A stretch of DNA of 64,000 nucleotides from RHLJ01 sp965242845 (GCA_965242845.1 CBDETC010000003.1:496001-560000), one strand, 5' to 3'. Shown: positions 18,778 to 28,074, counted from the stretch's first letter. Translations and numbers: made by a program. The notes: a model not told the origin generated them from the letters alone.

Positions 18778-18801
18778 TTTAAGTCATCAGGATGACTTAA
18801 A
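18778..18801. promoter_or_regulatory. 24-base palindrome upstream of metX, possible operator
   Basis: Two 11-base arms, TTTAAGTCATC and GATGACTTAAA, are perfectly complementary around a 2-base centre, ending 21 bases before the metX ATG. The very short centre favours a dimeric-repressor site in DNA over an RNA hairpin. No regulator is identified. Confidence 0.4.
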
Positions 18802-18803
18802 AA

Positions 18804-18835
18804 TTGGCTTGGAAGGATCGATGACCCTCCCAAGC
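18804..18835 (-). terminator. Terminator-like hairpin after osmC
   Basis: On the minus strand GGCTTGG-AGG pairs with CCT-CCAAGCC and is followed by AATTTTT. It lies 38 bases beyond the osmC stop, between osmC and metX, and could end or attenuate the metY-osmC transcript. Confidence 0.5.
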
Positions 18836-18873
18836 CTTTCATCCATCAAACTGCTTCGATGAATGGGTGAGTG

Positions 18874-19404
18874 TTAATTAACATATACTACTTCTCCTTG
18901 TACAGGGACCGGGTTAGCAATTATATCCAATACCGGACACCGTTCAGAAGAAAAGTTCTTTAAAAGCTGGAGTTTTGCCGGGTCTGTTTCATCGGTCGAA
19001 ATAACGGTTTTGTACTTCACCTGATTGAAGCCCGGGCGTTCGTCAGAAAGATTGAAAAATCCTTGGAGGTCAAGGTCACCAGAAGCAGTTACCTTAACTG
19101 ATTTAAGATGAACTCCGAGTTGTCCTGCATATGCTTTGATTACAATTTCCTGGCAAGAAGCTAATGCGCCAAGTACATACTCAACGGGATTAGGAGCTTC
19201 GTTTTCCCCTCCCAGGCTTTCAGGTTCATCAACGATAAACTGGAAATCCCGAACGTTGATTTCTGATCGAAAACCTTGTTCCAGGACAGAATCCACAGAA
19301 AAAGTGACGTCCTTCGCTGAAGGGTTTTCTTTTACATGATTGATAACGTTGCTGATCGTCTCATTCAGCCGTTCATCCACTTCATTAGTTGTTAAAGTGC
19401 TCAT
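18874..19404 (-). CDS. OsmC family protein
   Basis: A 176-aa OsmC/Ohr-superfamily protein. The two redox cysteines typical of the fold are visible in ALASCQEIV and ERCPVLD; the first helix carries a long acidic N-terminal extension. Family members reduce organic hydroperoxides or, in the YhfA subgroup, have unknown thiol roles. It sits between metY and metX, under the same SAM-riboswitch leader, hinting at a role linked to sulfur metabolism or protection of thiol intermediates (inference). Confidence 0.88.
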   Translation of the reverse strand: MSTLTTNEVDERLNETISNVINHVKENPSAKDVTFSVDSVLEQGFRSEINVRDFQFIVDEPESLGGENEAPNPVEYVLGALASCQEIVIKAYAGQLGVHLKSVKVTASGDLDLQGFFNLSDERPGFNQVKYKTVISTDETDPAKLQLLKNFSSERCPVLDIIANPVPVQGEVVYVN

Positions 19405-19461
19405 AGTGTTTATATTTTAGAGTTGTTGGATCATTTGCAGGTTTCTGCAAGTGGTTTTAAT

Positions 19462-19494
19462 AGGATGCGGAGTGCCTACTTCGCATCCTTTTTT
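19462..19494 (+). terminator. Hairpin with plus-strand T-run between metY and osmC
   Basis: AGGATGCG pairs with CGCATCCT across a 12-base loop and is followed by TTTTTT on the plus strand. As no plus-strand gene ends here, it either stops antisense transcription or, as RNA on the minus strand, forms an intercistronic stem in the metY-osmC message. Confidence 0.45.
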
Positions 19495-19503
19495 GTTTTA
19501 AGC

Positions 19504-20832
19504 TTAAATCAAAACAGCCGCTGTTTGAAAGGCGTTTTCAAAATCCTCGATGATATCATCGATATGCTCAATTCCTACTGAAACTCGGATCAAATCAGGC
19601 TTAACTCCACTTGCAGCTTGTTCAGTTTCAGAAAGTTGCTGGTGAGTAGTAGATGCTGGATGAATAAGCAGGGTTTTTGCGTCACCAACATTAGCTAGAT
19701 GACTTCCAAGCTTTACACTATTGATGAAAGATTTTGCAGTGTCATAACCGCCTTTAACACCAAAGGTTAGTACCGAGCCAAAGTGACCGGGGGTGAGGTA
19801 TTTCTTTGCTTCATCATGGTATTCATGATCAGGAAGCCCGGTAAAATTCACCCATTCAACTGCCTCATGCTTGTTCAGCCATTCCGCTAGTTTAAGCGCG
19901 TTCTCATTATGGCGCTCAACTCTTAGGGATAAGGTTTCCAGCCCCTGCAGAAGAAGGAAGCTATTGAATGGAGATTGAGAGGAGCCAAAATCGCGAAGTC
20001 CTTCTACCCTTGCCCGAATGGCAAAAGCGATATTTCCAAATGGGCCATCAGTACCAAATACTTCCCAGAAATTTAATCCATGGTATCCTGGAGATGGTTC
20101 TGTAAATAATGGATATCTCCCATTACCCCAGTTGAAATTTCCTCCGTCAACAATGACACCTCCAATAGAGGTTCCATGACCACCAATCCATTTTGTAGCA
20201 GAAGCTGTTACCACATTCGCTCCATACTTGATGGGCTGTACTACTGCTCCACCGGCGCCAAAGGTATTATCAACTACCAGGGCTATACCATATTTCTCAC
20301 CAAGAGCGGCAAGACCTTCGAAATCTGCAATATTTCCTCTTGGATTGCCTATAGATTCAACATAAAGCGCTTTGGTATTGTCGTCGATTAGCTTTTCGAA
20401 TTCTTCAACAGTATCCTCGGCTGCAAATCGTACATCAATGCCTAATCTTGGGATAGTCACTTTGAACTGGTTATAAGTTCCACCATACAGGTTTCGCGTT
20501 GAGATGATATTGTCACCAGCCTGAGCCAGGTTAGAGATGGCCAGAAATTGGGCCGCTTGTCCTGAAGAAGTAGCCAATGCAGCTACACCACCTTCCAAAG
20601 CCGCAATACGTTGCTCGAACACATCGGTCGTTGGGTTCATGATTCGGGTATAAATATTACCGAATTCTCTTAAAGCAAAGAGGTTAGCCGCGTGCTCGGA
20701 GTCATTAAAATTATAAGAAGTGGTTTGATAGATCGGTACGGCTCTTGAGCCTGTTGTTGGATCTGGTTGCTGCCCTGCATGAAGCTGTAGGGTTTCAAAT
20801 CGGAGTGATCGTTCGTTTAGTTCGTTGCTCAT
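19504..20832 (-). CDS. metY: O-acetylhomoserine sulfhydrylase (MetY)
   Basis: PLP enzyme of the Cys/Met-metabolism family, 442 aa, that makes homocysteine from O-acetylhomoserine and sulfide. Seen: QTTSYNF and YTRIMNPTTDVFEQR near the N terminus, VVDNTFGAG (PLP ring), and the Schiff-base lysine in SATKWIGGHG near residue 215. The long insertion and overall size match MetY rather than MetB/MetC. A SAM-I riboswitch with its terminator precedes the gene, so expression should fall when SAM is plentiful. metX, two genes downstream, supplies its substrate. Confidence 0.96.
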   Translation of the reverse strand: MSNELNERSLRFETLQLHAGQQPDPTTGSRAVPIYQTTSYNFNDSEHAANLFALREFGNIYTRIMNPTTDVFEQRIAALEGGVAALATSSGQAAQFLAISNLAQAGDNIISTRNLYGGTYNQFKVTIPRLGIDVRFAAEDTVEEFEKLIDDNTKALYVESIGNPRGNIADFEGLAALGEKYGIALVVDNTFGAGGAVVQPIKYGANVVTASATKWIGGHGTSIGGVIVDGGNFNWGNGRYPLFTEPSPGYHGLNFWEVFGTDGPFGNIAFAIRARVEGLRDFGSSQSPFNSFLLLQGLETLSLRVERHNENALKLAEWLNKHEAVEWVNFTGLPDHEYHDEAKKYLTPGHFGSVLTFGVKGGYDTAKSFINSVKLGSHLANVGDAKTLLIHPASTTHQQLSETEQAASGVKPDLIRVSVGIEHIDDIIEDFENAFQTAAVLI

Positions 20833-20884
20833 GGTTCTATTGGTTTGTGAGTGATTGTGTTATTTCGTTTTTAAATTTTTTCCA

Positions 20885-20923
20885 TAAAAAAAGCCTCATT
20901 CGAGATGAATCCGAATGAGGCTT
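20885..20923 (-). terminator. Riboswitch-controlled terminator before metY
   Basis: On the minus strand AAGCCTCATTCG pairs perfectly with CGAATGAGGCTT (12 bp, 9-base loop) and is followed by seven T. It sits between the SAM-I aptamer and the metY start. CTCAT in its 5' arm can pair with ATGAG in the 3' strand of aptamer helix P1, giving an antiterminator when SAM is absent. Confidence 0.85.
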
Positions 20924-20942
20924 ATGAACCAGTATCTTTCGA

Positions 20943-21064
20943 ACTCATCTTTCCCAGTGTGGCTTACATACACTGAGCAGGATGTAGCACCTTTCCTCGA
21001 TTTGCATCGAGACGGTTGCCAAGGCTTCGTAGGACCTGATCCCTCCACCTTTCTTAATGAGAAT
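20943..21064 (-). ncRNA. SAM-I riboswitch (S box)
   Basis: Minus-strand sequence carries the S-box core: AAGAAAGGTGGAGGGATCAG at the 5' side, then GAAGCCTTGGCAACC, a P3-type hairpin (CTCGATGCAAATCGAG), and AAGGTGCTACATCCTGC. P1 closes with CTCAT (21057-21061 side) and ATGAG (20944-20948 side). It binds S-adenosylmethionine; together with the downstream terminator it should switch off metY, and perhaps osmC and metX, at high SAM. Confidence 0.93.
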
Positions 21065-21103
21065 GCAATATGTGTTAAAGAACGCCTGAGATTAACTCCC
21101 AAC

Positions 21104-21142
21104 AAAAAAGCCCTTTTGATATTGCATTCAAAAGGGCTTTTT
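21104..21142 (-). terminator. Bidirectional terminator upstream of the SAM riboswitch
   Basis: AAAAAGCCCTTTTGA and TCAAAAGGGCTTTTT form a 15-bp stem around a 9-base loop, with T-runs on both strands. On the minus strand it would stop transcripts from the protease gene ending at 21386 before they enter the metY leader. From 21143 to 21385 I see no gene or clear motif. Confidence 0.7.
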
Positions 21143-21385
21143 CGTGTTTATCTAAACTTGTATACCAAAACCCTTATGTATGCGATTTACACATACACAT
21201 GCTACAGCATGCAGGTTTTTTTGTGGTATGTCGGAATGAAAATTTCATTACATAAAGCTTACGGGAAGTTTTAATGCAAAACAATACATCACAGAAAAAA
21301 TTTTCTTTTGTGGATGTAAAATTTCTTGATGCCTCAGGTAAGCTATTGATTTAATTTATTCTATAAAATTGAAAATCATCTAAGT

Positions 21386-24300
21386 CTAATCTTCCATTTG
21401 TTCAAGAATGAAGTCGATAGCCTGGTTTAATTGAGGGTCTTCGTTCATCAAGCGGTGCTTGAAATTATTATGTACCTCAATATCAGGAGCAACGCCCGTA
21501 CTCTCCAGGTTATCACCATTCAAGCTATAAACTCCCCAGGAGGGAAGGCGATAAAAAGAGCCATCCACCAAACCTTTCCCGGAAGTGAAAATAATCCAGC
21601 GGTAGGTTTCAGTTCCCATCACTGTTCCAAGTCCAAGCTCTTTGAACCCTGCAGTGGTTGCTTCTGCATCACTTAGCGATTGCTCATTGATAAGTAACAC
21701 TATGGGTTTAGAAGCGGGATTAAAATTAGATTGAGAAGTTGCTACTCCTTCTCTGTACTTCCATTCCGCATACTTTCTTTGAGATAAGAATCGGAGTACA
21801 TCATCATGAACATTTCCTCCGGTATTATATCTCAAGTCAAAGATTAACGCCTCTCTGTTATGCCATTCAGAGGTCATTTCAAACAAGAAATTGTTTAGTT
21901 CGCCACCTCCCATATTTTTCATGTGAACGTATGCAACGGTGTTGTTGGTTCTTGAATCTACGAGCTGCTGGTTTGTATCTACCCATTCATCATAAAGGTT
22001 CACACGACTGCTAAAGTAAGAGACCGGATGAATTTTTGTAGAGTACGTTGTGCGGTCTCTCCTGAAAGTAAGGGTAAGTTCTTCTTGCATTTCAGGTCTT
22101 GTGAAATAAGACTCTCTATTCATTGAGTTGTCAACCGATTCTCCATCCACTGCAACTAAAACATCTCCTGGCTGAATGTCTTTACCAGCTACATCAGAGG
22201 GACCATCGGTAACGATAGAGGACACGGTATATGGATTAGCTTTTTCAAAGATAATCCCGGTAGAAAGAGATACGGTTTCGTAGAATTCACTTTCATCACT
22301 TCCAAAAGTATTAAAACCCATGTGCGAGGAGTTTAATTCACCAAGCATATCATTATTCATTCTGCGGAGATCTGCCCGGTTATTTACATATGGGAGGTAG
22401 TCTTCATATCGATCACGAATAGCTTCCCAGTCAATGCTGTGAAAGGTTTCGTTATAGAAGTTTTCCTCAATGTTTGCCCATAGTTCATAAAACATCTGAT
22501 AAAACTCATTTTTGAGTTCACGCTGAAAAGCATAGTCAATATCAATTTTGCTAGCTTTTGCTGAACCAGGATTCAGGCTATAAATTTCTCCGCCGAAGGA
22601 GGTATAAAGCTTTCCATTTGATTTATAAATGGTTCCTCCACTAGTAATTCCATCAAATTTTTTGGTAGAGGGTGACTTGAAAGGTTCAAAGGTTGTCACA
22701 TACAAATGATATCTGCCCTCAGCGTGATTACTGGTAAATAGTAAGTAGGTCTTGTCGCCATCTTGATGAACATAACTTACGAATTGACTGCCAAAAGTAG
22801 GGCCAACCCGTTCAGCTCTTTCCATTAGTCCATCCAGGTTAATGGATATTTTTAATGTTTCTTCTTCATCCTTTTCCTCTTCATCATCGTCCTCTTTTTC
22901 CTTTTCGGCAAAAAGTTCATCAAACTTGTCGGATTTAAATGGGTCTTCAAAACGGTCTAATGCAATCCGGTATAAATCAGTTGCTCCAGCGCCTCTTGGG
23001 TACGATGGCTGTACTCTTGTTGAGGCAAAATAAATGTACTTACCATCTGGCGACCACATTGGATTCCACTCAGAAACTCCTGTATTGGTAAGACTTTGGA
23101 TTTCTTCTTTTTCTATGTGATAGGTGAATACATCAGGCTCGAAATTACGACGAGCTGTATAGAGTATATATTCATCATTAGATGAAAAGTATGCAGGTTG
23201 ATTCTGGAATCCCCAAAACTCGTCTTCCACTATGGTTTCACTTCTGAAGTTCTCCATATCAATCAATTTGAGCTCATTTCTTCCACTTAAGTACACCCCT
23301 TTACTTCGATCTGAGTTCAGCTGTAGTAATCGATTGTTTTGGGAATCAGAAGTATGACGTGTTGCAGTTCCAGAGCCATCAGCAGCAATAGAAAACCAAT
23401 TTTGATACCCTTCATAAGTTTGACTGAAGAACAAGGTTTTATTATCCGAAAGCCATTTCACTTCCAGGGCCCGGCCCAAAAAATCTGTTTCAATTTGGCG
23501 GACAAACTTCCCATCAATATCAGAAACGAAAAGTTCGCCTCGGGAAATGAATGCAATCTTTTTACCATCTTCAGATACGTCAAAGGCAGAGATATTTCCT
23601 TTTACATCAAAATTCTGGTCTTTGGCTAGTGTAAAGTTTCGGGAAATAGAAATTGGAATCTTTTGACTTCGCCCACTCGCCACATTGTACGTGTACAGTT
23701 GATATTCCATTTCAAAAACAATCACTTCGCCATTGGCACTTACTTGTGGTTGTTTTACAGAGGTTCGAAATCTGGTCAACTGTTGTGGGGAACCGTTTTC
23801 AAGCTTGTATAAATTATATTCATTATTGAATTCATCAGAGGTGAAATAGAGATTCCCATTTTGATCCATAGTTGGTTGGAAATCTTTCCCCTCCCAGCTT
23901 GTATGAGCTGTATATGTTTCAGTGTCGAGGTTGTAGGACTTTATATCAGGATTAAATGAGCCCTTATATCGTTTTCTTTGAGGAAAAATGAAGCTTTCCC
24001 AGGATTCATTAAAAAAGTATTCATTCCTATCAGGATGCTTTAACAGGTTATGTACGTTGTTATGATAGTGCTCGAATAAACGGGCTGGCGTGCCTCCGGA
24101 AATAGAAACCTCGAAAGCGGAGATTCGATTGTATCGACTAGAGTTAAAGTACAGGCTCTGTGAATCCCAGTTCCATGATTCAACAACATCACTGCCCTGG
24201 TGGTAAGTTAGTCGTTGGATTTCTCCTCCATCAACAGGCATTAAAAATACATCGTTATTGCCGTATTGGTTTGAGCTAAATGCAATCCAATTACCATCGG

Positions 24301-24532
24301 GTGAAATGTGCGCAGCACGTTCAAAGCCATCCATAGCTGTAAGCCTGACTGCTACACCACCTTCAGTAGGTACCTTCCAGAGATCGCTTTCATAGGAAAA
24401 AACGACATAGCTACCATCAGGTGATATAGTAGGTTCAGTAGCAAAGAAAACTTCAGAATCTTGTGCTACTAATAAACCTGGAAGAAAAAGCGCGGTAAGG
24501 AGACCGGATAGAAAAGTGTTTTTTAATTTCAT
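21386..24532 (-). CDS. Tricorn-like S41 peptidase with beta-propeller and PDZ domains
   Basis: Exported 1048-aa protease: signal peptide (ends near LLVA-QDS), TolB/WD40-like propeller blades through about residue 530 (for example TISPDGSYVVFSYE, HISPDGNWIAFSS), an acidic linker rich in Glu/Asp near 545-560, a second propeller-like part, a helical region, a PDZ domain (about 770-850, IQPGDVLVAVDG) and an S41 catalytic domain with Ser in NEQSLSDAEATT near 948. Tricorn proteins cut oligopeptides; this one is probably periplasmic. A 7-bp inverted repeat (24533-24539 with 24561-24567) flanks the leader just before the ATG. Confidence 0.92.
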   Translation of the reverse strand: MKLKNTFLSGLLTALFLPGLLVAQDSEVFFATEPTISPDGSYVVFSYESDLWKVPTEGGVAVRLTAMDGFERAAHISPDGNWIAFSSNQYGNNDVFLMPVDGGEIQRLTYHQGSDVVESWNWDSQSLYFNSSRYNRISAFEVSISGGTPARLFEHYHNNVHNLLKHPDRNEYFFNESWESFIFPQRKRYKGSFNPDIKSYNLDTETYTAHTSWEGKDFQPTMDQNGNLYFTSDEFNNEYNLYKLENGSPQQLTRFRTSVKQPQVSANGEVIVFEMEYQLYTYNVASGRSQKIPISISRNFTLAKDQNFDVKGNISAFDVSEDGKKIAFISRGELFVSDIDGKFVRQIETDFLGRALEVKWLSDNKTLFFSQTYEGYQNWFSIAADGSGTATRHTSDSQNNRLLQLNSDRSKGVYLSGRNELKLIDMENFRSETIVEDEFWGFQNQPAYFSSNDEYILYTARRNFEPDVFTYHIEKEEIQSLTNTGVSEWNPMWSPDGKYIYFASTRVQPSYPRGAGATDLYRIALDRFEDPFKSDKFDELFAEKEKEDDDEEEKDEEETLKISINLDGLMERAERVGPTFGSQFVSYVHQDGDKTYLLFTSNHAEGRYHLYVTTFEPFKSPSTKKFDGITSGGTIYKSNGKLYTSFGGEIYSLNPGSAKASKIDIDYAFQRELKNEFYQMFYELWANIEENFYNETFHSIDWEAIRDRYEDYLPYVNNRADLRRMNNDMLGELNSSHMGFNTFGSDESEFYETVSLSTGIIFEKANPYTVSSIVTDGPSDVAGKDIQPGDVLVAVDGESVDNSMNRESYFTRPEMQEELTLTFRRDRTTYSTKIHPVSYFSSRVNLYDEWVDTNQQLVDSRTNNTVAYVHMKNMGGGELNNFLFEMTSEWHNREALIFDLRYNTGGNVHDDVLRFLSQRKYAEWKYREGVATSQSNFNPASKPIVLLINEQSLSDAEATTAGFKELGLGTVMGTETYRWIIFTSGKGLVDGSFYRLPSWGVYSLNGDNLESTGVAPDIEVHNNFKHRLMNEDPQLNQAIDFILEQMED

Positions 24533-24609
24533 GACTACCTTAGAATGTAAATTTACCGAGGGTAGTCAAAACCGATGCAGAAAGCTAAACCAGAGCTAAT
24601 GTTTTACAG

Positions 24610-25497
24610 TTATTTATATCCCAGATTTCTAACCATATGTTCATTCTCGCGCCATTTCTCTCTTACTTTTACGTGGAGGTCCAGGAAGATTTTTCTATCT
24701 ACAAATTCCTCAATTGACTTCCTTGCCTCGGTACCAAGTTGCTTAATTGCTTTTCCACCTTTGCCGATAATCATTCCCTTTTGAGATTTTCGGTTCACTA
24801 TGATTTCCGCATTGATGTAATCTAAATCTTCTCGTTCCTCATATTGGATAACCTCAACAGTAGCTGAATAGGGGAGTTCCTCATGGTATTGCAGGAAGAG
24901 CTGCTCGCGGATTAATTCAGAGGCAAAAAACCTTAGGGGTTGTTCACTGAGTTCATCTTTTGGGTAGAATGGAGGTCCGGGTTGCAGAACTTCTTTAATA
25001 GAAGCTTTGAGATTATCGACTCCAAAACCTGTTAAGGCCGATACGAAAATAGTATCAGTAAATTCATAACGACTTTGAAGCTCTTGTGCTAATGAATCAG
25101 CTTGTTCCTGTTCATGGAGATCAATTTTGTTGATTACCAAAAGAATAGGTTTCCTCAGGTTCTTCAACTCTGAAAAAGCATGTTCAGGGAATTTGGAATC
25201 TCCAGCATCGACAATAAACAAAACTACATCAGCATCTTTTTCCGCTTTTTCTACAAAGCGCATCATAGCTTTTTGAAGCTCATATTTTGGGTTGATGATT
25301 CCCGGTGTGTCTAGGAAAATAATTTGAGTGTCTTCCTCAGAAAAAATTCCAATAATCTGATGACGGGTAGTCTGTGCTTTATGTGTGGCTATAGAAAGCT
25401 TAGTTCCTATAACGTTATTCATTAGGGTTGATTTGCCCGCATTAGGCTTTCCTACAATGGCAACATAACCGGATTTATGAACGGCGTTTTGAGTCAC
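24610..25497 (-). CDS. era: GTPase Era
   Basis: Essential GTPase that binds the 3' end of 16S rRNA during 30S assembly. 295 aa: G1 GKPNAGKS near residue 16, switch segment KAQTTRHQIIGI, G3 DTPGI, G4 NKID, and a C-terminal KH domain with the GKGGKAIKQLG loop. The stop lies ten bases upstream from where the pdxJ stop-to-era start gap begins (era starts 10 bases after pdxJ ends), so the two are likely co-transcribed. Confidence 0.97.
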   Translation of the reverse strand: MTQNAVHKSGYVAIVGKPNAGKSTLMNNVIGTKLSIATHKAQTTRHQIIGIFSEEDTQIIFLDTPGIINPKYELQKAMMRFVEKAEKDADVVLFIVDAGDSKFPEHAFSELKNLRKPILLVINKIDLHEQEQADSLAQELQSRYEFTDTIFVSALTGFGVDNLKASIKEVLQPGPPFYPKDELSEQPLRFFASELIREQLFLQYHEELPYSATVEVIQYEEREDLDYINAEIIVNRKSQKGMIIGKGGKAIKQLGTEARKSIEEFVDRKIFLDLHVKVREKWRENEHMVRNLGYK

Positions 25498-25507
25498 TAC
25501 TTTTTAG

Positions 25508-26245
25508 TTAGTTTTTCACATCTGCGTAAATGCTCATTATCTCTAAATAAGCTTTTACAGTTTTAGGAAGGCCCCAAAAAAGAGATTTGCTAACCAATGC
25601 ATGTCCTATGCTCACTTCATTCAAATGCGGAACTACATCAAGGAAAACTGGAAGATTATCAAGATTTAAACCGTGCCCTGCATTTACTTTTATTCCCAGT
25701 TCATGGGCTTGTATTGCAGCTACCTTTAGTCGTTTTAATTCTTCGATCTGTTTTTCCTGGCTTGGGGCGTTTGCAAATGTTCCTGTATGTAATTCTATTG
25801 CGTCAGTTCCAAGCTTATGAGCGAGTTCAATATCTCCCGGGTTTGGATCAAGGAAAAGTGAGATCTCTATTTCAGTTTCTCTTATGGAAGGAAATACTCT
25901 ACTTTGAAAGTCGTCAAAAACGGTTTCCATATTTAAACCGCCTTCCGTAGTGAGTTCTTCTCTTCCTTCCGGCACTAAGGTGCAAAGGTGAGGATTGGTT
26001 CTCTTTAGAATAGTAAGCATTTCATCTGTAGCGGCCATTTCAAAATCGAGAATCCCAACTACCTTTTCTTTGAGGGTCTTAACATCTTCATCTTTGATAT
26101 GCCTGCGATCACCTCGTAAGTGAAATACTATACCTGCGGCTCCAGCTTCTTCACATATTCTTGCTGCTTCTGAGGGATCTGGGTATCCTTCACCTCGGGC
26201 ATTTCTTAATGTGGCAACGTGATCAATATTTACAAGTAACTTCAT
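25508..26245 (-). CDS. pdxJ: Pyridoxine 5'-phosphate synthase (PdxJ)
   Basis: Last enzyme of the DXP-dependent vitamin B6 pathway; condenses 1-deoxyxylulose 5-phosphate with aminoacetone 3-phosphate. 245 aa TIM barrel with NIDHVATLRNARG at the N terminus, HLRGDRRHI, LVPEGREELTTEGG, ELHTGTFA and NAGHGLNLDNL, all PdxJ signatures. Upstream of era on the same strand and divergent from the NlpC/P60 gene. Confidence 0.97.
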   Translation of the reverse strand: MKLLVNIDHVATLRNARGEGYPDPSEAARICEEAGAAGIVFHLRGDRRHIKDEDVKTLKEKVVGILDFEMAATDEMLTILKRTNPHLCTLVPEGREELTTEGGLNMETVFDDFQSRVFPSIRETEIEISLFLDPNPGDIELAHKLGTDAIELHTGTFANAPSQEKQIEELKRLKVAAIQAHELGIKVNAGHGLNLDNLPVFLDVVPHLNEVSIGHALVSKSLFWGLPKTVKAYLEIMSIYADVKN

Positions 26246-26325
26246 AGTTAGAATTTAAAAAAAAACGACTAGGCTTTTTGAAAAAACGGATTCATGGTTT
26301 TATTTTTTACCTCCAAAGTGATGCT

Positions 26326-26877
26326 ATGAAAATTCATTTCCTACTAGTACTCATTGTTGGACTACTTACCAGCTCATGCGGAATGGTAAAAAGGGGGACT
26401 ATCCCCTGGGAAGAAAGAGCAAAAAAAGAAGCTGAACGTCCCTTAGTTGTGTCTTCAAATACTCCTGAAGAAACAACAGAGCCACCACGAAACCTTTCAA
26501 AAGGGGAGAAGGCTATCAAGAGCTCCCTTGATGTAGCATTTAAAGACTGGAAAGGGGTTCCGTATATATTAGGAGGTACCGGCTACAATGGAGTAGATTG
26601 CTCATCGTTCATGCAGATCGTTTTTGAAGATTATTTTGAGATTGAACTTCCTCGAACTACAAGAGAACAAATGAAGGTTGGGAAATCAGTTAAAAAGAAT
26701 AAGATCAAATTGGGGGATATGGTCTTCTTCAAAACTGGAAGAGATACCTATCATGTTGGTGTGATGGTTAATAATGAGCAATTTATGCACGCCTCAACAA
26801 GTTCAGGTGTTATGATTTCCGGGCTTCAGGAAAGGTATTGGTCGAATGCTTATCTAACTACCCGGCGTATATTATAA
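26326..26877 (+). CDS. NlpC/P60-family lipoprotein peptidase
   Basis: Cell-wall peptidase, probably cleaving D-Glu to diaminopimelate bonds in the periplasm. I start it at the ATG at 26326, giving a lipoprotein signal with lipobox LTSSC; an upstream in-frame ATG at 26278 would bury that signal behind 16 polar residues. The catalytic domain shows the Cys in NGVDCSSFMQ, His in YHVGVMV and a third polar residue in MHAST. 183 aa from this start, comparable to Spr/NlpC-type lipoproteins. Its end overlaps the convergent glmU-like gene by six bases. Confidence 0.9.
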   Translation: MKIHFLLVLIVGLLTSSCGMVKRGTIPWEERAKKEAERPLVVSSNTPEETTEPPRNLSKGEKAIKSSLDVAFKDWKGVPYILGGTGYNGVDCSSFMQIVFEDYFEIELPRTTREQMKVGKSVKKNKIKLGDMVFFKTGRDTYHVGVMVNNEQFMHASTSSGVMISGLQERYWSNAYLTTRRIL

Positions 26878-28074
26878 ATCTCTCCCTTCAAAGAGTTTTG
26901 ACATCATCTCTTGATATTCAGACGTCAAATCTATTCCTCTTCGTTTCATCATAGCTGACATAGCTTCAATCGCCTTTTCAAATTTGTAAGTTTGGAGACC
27001 TTCTTTTCCACCCCAGCTAAATGAGGGAATGTATTTTGGAGGGAAACCAGAGTGAAAAATATTTGAACATACTCCTACCATCGTGCCAGTATTCAACTGC
27101 GTATTTATGGCTGTTTTCGAATGATCTCCCATGATTGTACCTAAGAATTGCACACCATCTTCATAAGGCTTTTTGGTACTCCAGTTTGTAATAGAGACCC
27201 TCGAGTAATTGTTTTTAAGGTTAGAAGTATTTGTGTCCGCCCCAAGGTTACACCATTGCCCTAGAATAGAATTTCCAACAAAGCCTTCGTGAGCTTTATT
27301 TGAGTAAGAATGGAAAATAGAATTATGAATCTCTCCGGCTACTTTACATACAGGGCCAATAGTAGTTCCTCCATAGACTCTTGCTTTCATTTTAACTGTT
27401 GCTTTTTCGCAAATAGCGCTTGGGCCTTTAATAATAGATCCAGCTTCGATAACAGCATTATCTCCTATAAATACCGGGCCTTCATCAGCAATCATAATAC
27501 AACCCGGTTCGATAGTAGCTGAGTCAGAGATATGAATTTGTGCTTGATTCGAGTAGCTCAGAAGCTTTTCCAGTTGCGAATCTTTAGTGGTAGAGACTTG
27601 TAACCGCTTTATATCCTCTTCAATCTGGGCAGCATTTAGTGACAGCAAATCCCATAAGAACTCGATGGTGGATGGTTCAAAGTCTATGTTAACAGAAATG
27701 AGTTCTTCAAAATCTGGGGAATTGTTTTCAATCCATTTTGAAGTTCTATTTTCATCAAGCCTTGCTACAATCGGATTTTCACCGTTCGTCAGAAAACTTC
27801 CAGATTCCAGTTTCAAAATTTCAGTAACCAATTCCGGAGTAGGTAGATACCTGCTGTTTATCCAAATACTATTTCCACTTAATGAAGTAGAGTCATACTC
27901 AAAAACATTAGAGAGAAAGTCTGGAATCAGGGCATATTCAGTCTTTGCATTTAGTTCGATCTCCCACTTTTCTTGAATGGTTGAAATACCAACCCTTAAA
28001 TCATGAATAGGACGGGTTAAGGTTAATGGCAAGAAGTGATCTGCACGATTATCTGAAAAAAAACACAGCTGCAT
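26872..28074 (-). CDS. Alternative GlmU-like sugar-1-phosphate nucleotidyl/acetyltransferase
   Basis: A 400-aa protein matching the Bacteroidota alternative GlmU type: a divergent nucleotidyltransferase-like N-terminal half (FFSDNRADHFLPLTLTRPIHDLR, with the TRP motif) and a left-handed beta-helix C-terminal half (for example GDNAVIEAGSIIKGPSAICE, QWCNLGADTNTSNLKNNYS). It is proposed to make UDP-GlcNAc from GlcN-1-P. glmS, the first enzyme of the same pathway, is divergently transcribed 86 bases away, which supports that role. The classic GlmU pyrophosphorylase motif (LAAGxGTRM) is absent. Confidence 0.82.
   Translation of the reverse strand: MQLCFFSDNRADHFLPLTLTRPIHDLRVGISTIQEKWEIELNAKTEYALIPDFLSNVFEYDSTSLSGNSIWINSRYLPTPELVTEILKLESGSFLTNGENPIVARLDENRTSKWIENNSPDFEELISVNIDFEPSTIEFLWDLLSLNAAQIEEDIKRLQVSTTKDSQLEKLLSYSNQAQIHISDSATIEPGCIMIADEGPVFIGDNAVIEAGSIIKGPSAICEKATVKMKARVYGGTTIGPVCKVAGEIHNSIFHSYSNKAHEGFVGNSILGQWCNLGADTNTSNLKNNYSRVSITNWSTKKPYEDGVQFLGTIMGDHSKTAINTQLNTGTMVGVCSNIFHSGFPPKYIPSFSWGGKEGLQTYKFEKAIEAMSAMMKRRGIDLTSEYQEMMSKLFEGRDL

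Noticed and set aside
20915..21274. Plus-strand ORF of 119 codons
   Set aside because: It lies antisense to the SAM-I riboswitch and across both terminators; composition and context show no coding signal.
22855..22910. Low-complexity Asp/Glu run in the tricorn-like protease as a possible frameshift or repeat
   Set aside because: The reading frame is continuous and an acidic linker of this kind is normal between propeller domains in the family.
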